Origin: Ruminococcus sp.
GTDB taxonomy: Bacteria > Bacillota > Clostridia > Oscillospirales > Ruminococcaceae
Assembly (NCBI GenBank): GCA_017460665.1
Contig: JAFUAO010000018.1
Coordinates: forward strand, 1-60,752
DNA: 60,752 bases
Direction of reading: 5' to 3'
The position numbers and the translations under genes were made by a program. The notes under the pieces are model-generated. The model was not told the origin of the DNA, searched no databases, and worked only from the letters and a program-made list of their open reading frames with translations. Below, piece by piece: positions 58,249-60,752 of the stretch. Within the stretch, counting starts at the first letter, position 1, and the number at the start of each line of letters is the position of its first letter.

Positions 58249-58818
58249 ATGACCGAATTAGAAAAGCTCGAAGCAGGACTTGAATACTGCTATGATGATG
58301 CGGAAGTTTCCGCAAGAAAAGAGAACGCTATTATCCAGTGCAAAAAATACAATGCTATCGACGATACCGATTACGAAGCGCAGTACGCCCAGCTCAAAAC
58401 AATGCTCGGCAGCGTAGGCGAAAAGGTGTGGATAGCCAAGACATTCAACTGCGACAACGGCAAGAAAATATTTATCGGCAACAACTTCACCGGAAACTAC
58501 AATCTGACTATCCTTGATATTCGTGAGGTGTATATCGGGGACAATGTGATGATAGGTCCGAACACGCTGATAACCACAGTCGGGCACCCTCTCTCACCTA
58601 TGGGCAGACGAAAACACCTCGGTATCGCAAAGCCTGTCCGTATCGGAAATGATGTGTGGATAGGCGGCAATGTGACTATACTGCCGGGCGTAACGATAGG
58701 TAACAATGTTGTTGTAGCTGCCGGGGCTGTTGTGACTAAGGATATTCCCGATAACTGCGTTGTTGGCGGTGTGCCTGCACGGAAGATCAAGGATATTGAG
58801 GACGATACGGAGGAGTAA
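58249..58818 (+). CDS. Maltose/galactoside O-acetyltransferase-like enzyme
   Basis: A 189-residue left-handed beta-helix acetyltransferase of the LacA/Maa/NodL type, which acetylates sugar hydroxyls with acetyl-CoA. The N-terminal helical maltose-acetyltransferase domain is present. The catalytic His lies in TTVGHPLSP near residue 112. Hexapeptide repeats IGNDVWIGGNVTILPGVTIG (20 residues) and NNVVVAAGAVVTKDIP follow. AGGAG lies eight bases before the ATG. It may tag imported sugars or small toxic compounds. It lies two bases from the following SDR gene. Confidence 0.9.
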   Translation: MTELEKLEAGLEYCYDDAEVSARKENAIIQCKKYNAIDDTDYEAQYAQLKTMLGSVGEKVWIAKTFNCDNGKKIFIGNNFTGNYNLTILDIREVYIGDNVMIGPNTLITTVGHPLSPMGRRKHLGIAKPVRIGNDVWIGGNVTILPGVTIGNNVVVAAGAVVTKDIPDNCVVGGVPARKIKDIEDDTEE

Positions 58819-58820
58819 AA

Positions 58821-59528
58821 ATGTTCAAAGGGAAGGTCGCTGTCATAACAGGCGGAGCGAACGGTATTGGCAAGTGCATTGCCGAGGAGTTTCAAAAGAA
58901 TGGTGCTAATGTCTGCGTAATAGATAAAGCAGAGGGAGATCACTATGTCGGTGATATTTCCGACAAGGCGGTGCTCGAAGCCTTTGCTGACAGCGTTATT
59001 ACACAGTATGGTCATGTCGACTATCTGATAAACAATGCTCTGCCGCTTATGAAGGGCATCAATGAGTGCAGCTATGAGGAGTTTCAGTATGCACTTTCTG
59101 TCGGGGTGACTGCGCCGTTTTATCTGTCAAAGCTGTTTATGCCGTACTTCAATGAGGGTGGCTCTGTCATCAATATCTCGTCCTCCCGTGACCGTATGAG
59201 CCAGCCGCAGACGGAGAGCTACACTGCGGCAAAGGGCGGTATCTCTGCACTTACTCACGCTCTGGCTGTGAGCCTTGCAGGTAAAGTCAGGGTAAACTCT
59301 ATCTCGCCCGGCTGGATAGATACGCAGTTTCGTGTCTACGAGGGGGCAGACGCTGTTCAGCAGCCCTGTGGTCGAGTAGGAAATCCTCTTGATATTGCAA
59401 GTATGGTGCTGTTTCTCTGCTCCGATAAGGCTGGATTCATCACAGGTGAGAACATCTGCATTGACGGGGGGATGACAAAGCAGATGATCTATCATGGGGA
59501 TAATGGGTGGCAACTGAATAATAATTGA
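58821..59528 (+). CDS. Short-chain dehydrogenase/reductase
   Basis: A 235-residue Rossmann-fold oxidoreductase. The cofactor motif TGGANGIGK lies near residue 10. The NNA motif is present as LINNALPL. Catalytic Ser in INISSSRDR and the YxxxK pair in SYTAAKG near residue 133 are intact. ISPGWIDT and ICIDGG close the fold. It should reduce or oxidise an alcohol or ketone with NAD(P). It ends the cargo operon, with a terminator following. With the alcohol dehydrogenase it suggests a detoxification or small-molecule conversion module. Confidence 0.93.
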   Translation: MFKGKVAVITGGANGIGKCIAEEFQKNGANVCVIDKAEGDHYVGDISDKAVLEAFADSVITQYGHVDYLINNALPLMKGINECSYEEFQYALSVGVTAPFYLSKLFMPYFNEGGSVINISSSRDRMSQPQTESYTAAKGGISALTHALAVSLAGKVRVNSISPGWIDTQFRVYEGADAVQQPCGRVGNPLDIASMVLFLCSDKAGFITGENICIDGGMTKQMIYHGDNGWQLNNN

Positions 59529-59543
59529 ATTGATTAAAAAACG

Positions 59544-59580
59544 AAAGGCTATTGCAACGCTCTTGCAATAGCCTTTATAT
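59544..59580. terminator. Bidirectional terminator after the SDR gene
   Basis: AAAGGCTATTGCA (59544-59556) pairs with TGCAATAGCCTTT (59564-59576). Plus strand runs into TATATT, minus strand into CGTTTTTT. Confidence 0.85.
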
Positions 59581-59975
59581 TATGCGTAAATTATCGTATC
59601 ATAGACGATTTCTCTTGCCATACTCTGCAAACAATTTACAAGTCTTACGGCTTTTAATGTATCTTCTGCTATGATCGCTGCCTGATATTCTTTGTCTGAT
59701 ATTTTCCATTTCTCAATCTGTCTGTCAACTGCTTTAATCGCTCTTGTTTCAAGTCCGTCAAGATAACCGATAATCTTGCCTTCATCAACGAGTTTTTGTA
59801 ATCTTTCAGGGTGTTTGCTTGCCACATAGCGGAGATGATCTTTTACATAATCGGTATGAAAGTCGGTTACATTTTTTTTGCCCGTATCTCGTTCAAAATT
59901 GGTAACTGTTCTTTTCGCAGTATCAAGTACCCATTCGGGATAGCCGTTGCTGATAGTTTTACTTTTGATAATCAT
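59580..59975 (-). CDS. Hypothetical protein, likely element-borne
   Basis: A 131-residue soluble, charged, mostly helical protein with no motif that I recognise. Segments such as NGYPEWVLDTAKRTVTNFE and a Lys/Glu-rich helix near residue 85 suggest a helical bundle. The start at 59975 has GGAGG seven bases upstream, preferred to the longer frame. It stands alone between the cargo terminator and the right hairpin. Base composition is like the rest of the island. No function is proposed. Confidence 0.6.
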   Translation of the reverse strand: MIIKSKTISNGYPEWVLDTAKRTVTNFERDTGKKNVTDFHTDYVKDHLRYVASKHPERLQKLVDEGKIIGYLDGLETRAIKAVDRQIEKWKISDKEYQAAIIAEDTLKAVRLVNCLQSMAREIVYDTIIYA

Positions 59976-60000
59976 ATTCGTACCTCCTGTTGCTTTATTC

Positions 60001-60026
60001 AACTTCTGCCCCACTGGGGCAAAAGT
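60001..60026. repeat. Hairpin, right copy of the paired element
   Basis: AACTTCTGCCCC pairs with GGGGCAAAAGTT around ACT, with one mismatch. The core ACTTCTGCCCCA is identical to the copy at 53997. It flanks the cargo block on the right. Confidence 0.7.
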
Positions 60027-60117
60027 TTCTCGGTATCAGTATTATACTATACAGTCACAGGATTTTCAAGCATATTCCTTCAGCATGAAGAAAGTTTGTG
60101 AAATGCGCCTCAAATCG

Positions 60118-60447
60118 CTAATGCTCCCCGGTGCAAAATGCTGTGATATTTTCCGATACATTCAGTATCTTCTTACCTTGTTGCTTGGCATACTGCACTG
60201 TCTTGTATGCTCCGCCGCTTGCACGTTCGATACAGCATACAACGAGGTCGGAACGGTCTACCATATCCCTGTTGCGTATCTGGATAGCCGCCTTAAAATG
60301 AGCCGTTGCCGATTTCTCGCAAATCTCCACTTCATCATAATAGTCAAGAAAATTCTGCTGATTATCCCGATACTCCGCTTTCATATACGGCAGCACAAGA
60401 ACAAGTGCAGAATTTCCGTAGCCGTACTCCTTGACAGTCCTTTTGAT
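60118..60447 (-). pseudogene. C-terminal fragment of a SLOG/DUF1273 (YpsA-like) protein
   Basis: An open frame of about 110 residues that runs from a TAG stop at 60448-60450 without a start codon in good context. It has the C-terminal half of the SLOG-type DUF1273 family: VLPYMKAEY, IRNRDMVDRSD and SGGAYKTVQYAKQQGK. The N-terminal half with the GHRP and glycine-rich nucleotide-binding motif is missing. A 92-residue product from the GTG at 60396 is possible but would lack the binding site. SLOG genes are common in clostridial mobile elements, so this is probably a deletion remnant. Confidence 0.6.
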
Positions 60448-60518
60448 CTATATCAATTTTGTCTAAATATTATTTTCAAACTAATAATTTGTGATCATAA
60501 CGCTTATAAAATACAAAA

Positions 60519-60558
60519 GCAAGGCAGCATCGAACAGTATATGTCCGATGCTGCTTTA
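60519..60558. terminator. Terminator-like hairpin near the right end
   Basis: AAGGCAGCATCG (60521-60532) pairs with CGATGCTGCTTT (60546-60557). Flanking AT tracts are present. It separates the SLOG fragment from the partial gene at the window end. Confidence 0.65.
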
Positions 60559-60626
60559 AAAATTGTTGCTCCGGCAACAGATTTATGATAATTTATCTGA
60601 TACAATATAGGCAAGAGGTGATGCTT

Positions 60627-60752
60627 ATGAACGAAGTGATCGGGGAAACCTATTCGGTCGCTGCCAATAATACTCCTGTCAGGGGCTGTACCGTATCTAA
60701 GCAGGTACTAAATACGCCGTCGCTCGGCATCTACTATTTTTCTCTTGCCGAG
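60627..60752 (+). CDS. Partial gene running off the window, product unknown
   Basis: An open frame of 42 codons from ATG at 60627 to the window end, with GAGGTG upstream. The visible N-terminus starts MNEVIGETYSVAANN and ends YYFSLAE. No domain can be assigned from this part. A TACAAT-like -10 box lies shortly before it. It is probably the next gene of the mobile element. Confidence 0.55.
   Translation, partial: MNEVIGETYSVAANNTPVRGCTVSKQVLNTPSLGIYYFSLAE

Larger units (their letters stand above)
51560..60752. mobile_element. Rearranged conjugative- or plasmid-derived island (extends beyond window)
   Basis: From about 51.56 kb the sequence is visibly more AT-rich and the gene content becomes accessory: an orphan ABC ATPase, two RepA-type replication genes with an attenuator-like leader, cargo genes, a truncated SLOG fragment and unrecognised small ORFs. 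RepA, SLOG and small hypothetical ORFs are typical of clostridial integrative elements. No integrase, relaxase, ParA or att sites are seen, so left and right limits are not defined and the element may be a remnant. Confidence 0.55.

Noticed and set aside
1-60752. tRNA or rRNA genes
   Set aside because: No T-loop GGTTCRA patterns with matching acceptor stems and no rRNA-like sequence were noticed by eye; a tRNA covariance scan would be needed to exclude one fully.

Overview
The window looks like a chromosome segment of an anaerobic, probably spore-forming, cellulosome-type Oscillospiraceae/Ruminococcus-like Firmicute. Evidence: two large secreted pectate lyases ending in type I dockerins with Thr/Pro linkers, a biotin-dependent sodium-pumping decarboxylase operon, a YunB-type sporulation gene, a TetM-like translation factor, and strong sigma-A promoters (TTGACA-N17-TATAAT) with GGAGG ribosome binding sites. 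No rRNA, tRNA or CRISPR array was recognised.

Layout. 1-7.4 kb: a TetR regulator, then a minus-strand housekeeping block (DUF512 radical SAM protein, TraX-like membrane protein, der, plsY, an asparagine-synthase homologue without its glutaminase cysteine), preceded by rpmF and yceD. 7.4-12.8 kb: a small P-loop protein, pgi, and three consecutive D-Ala-D-Ala carboxypeptidase homologues, two of which have lost catalytic motifs. 13-23.5 kb: two divergent dockerin pectate lyases flanking a four-gene sodium-pump decarboxylase operon. 23.5-28 kb: a TetM/EF-G-like GTPase fused to a YacP/Rae1-like NYN nuclease with a tiny co-transcribed ORF, then a Cys-rich protein and yunB. 28-40 kb: two P-type ATPases (CtpE-like and CopA), DinB-like protein, bioY with an operator-like promoter, DUF1284, a YdbS/YdbT pair, an AGCS symporter and a degenerate phosphohexomutase-like protein. 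39.9-51.5 kb: a core block rnj-gdpP-rplI-dnaB-tilS-ftsH, preceded by a long structured leader, then a PH-domain protein, an FkbM methyltransferase and dcd with a folded leader.

51.5-60.75 kb: by eye more AT-rich accessory DNA that looks like a rearranged conjugative/plasmid-derived element: an orphan ABC ATPase, two RepA-type genes with an attenuator-like leader, then a cargo block (AraC regulator, iron alcohol dehydrogenase, MATE pump, AlkZ-like protein, acetyltransferase, SDR) enclosed by two related CCCC/GGGG hairpins, and a truncated SLOG-family fragment.

The most unusual items are the ribosome-protection GTPase/Rae1-like nuclease fusion, the run of carboxypeptidase pseudoenzymes, and the structured leader of the RNase J gene, which combines an intrinsic terminator with competing helices. 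All family assignments come from reading motifs by eye; no database search was run.
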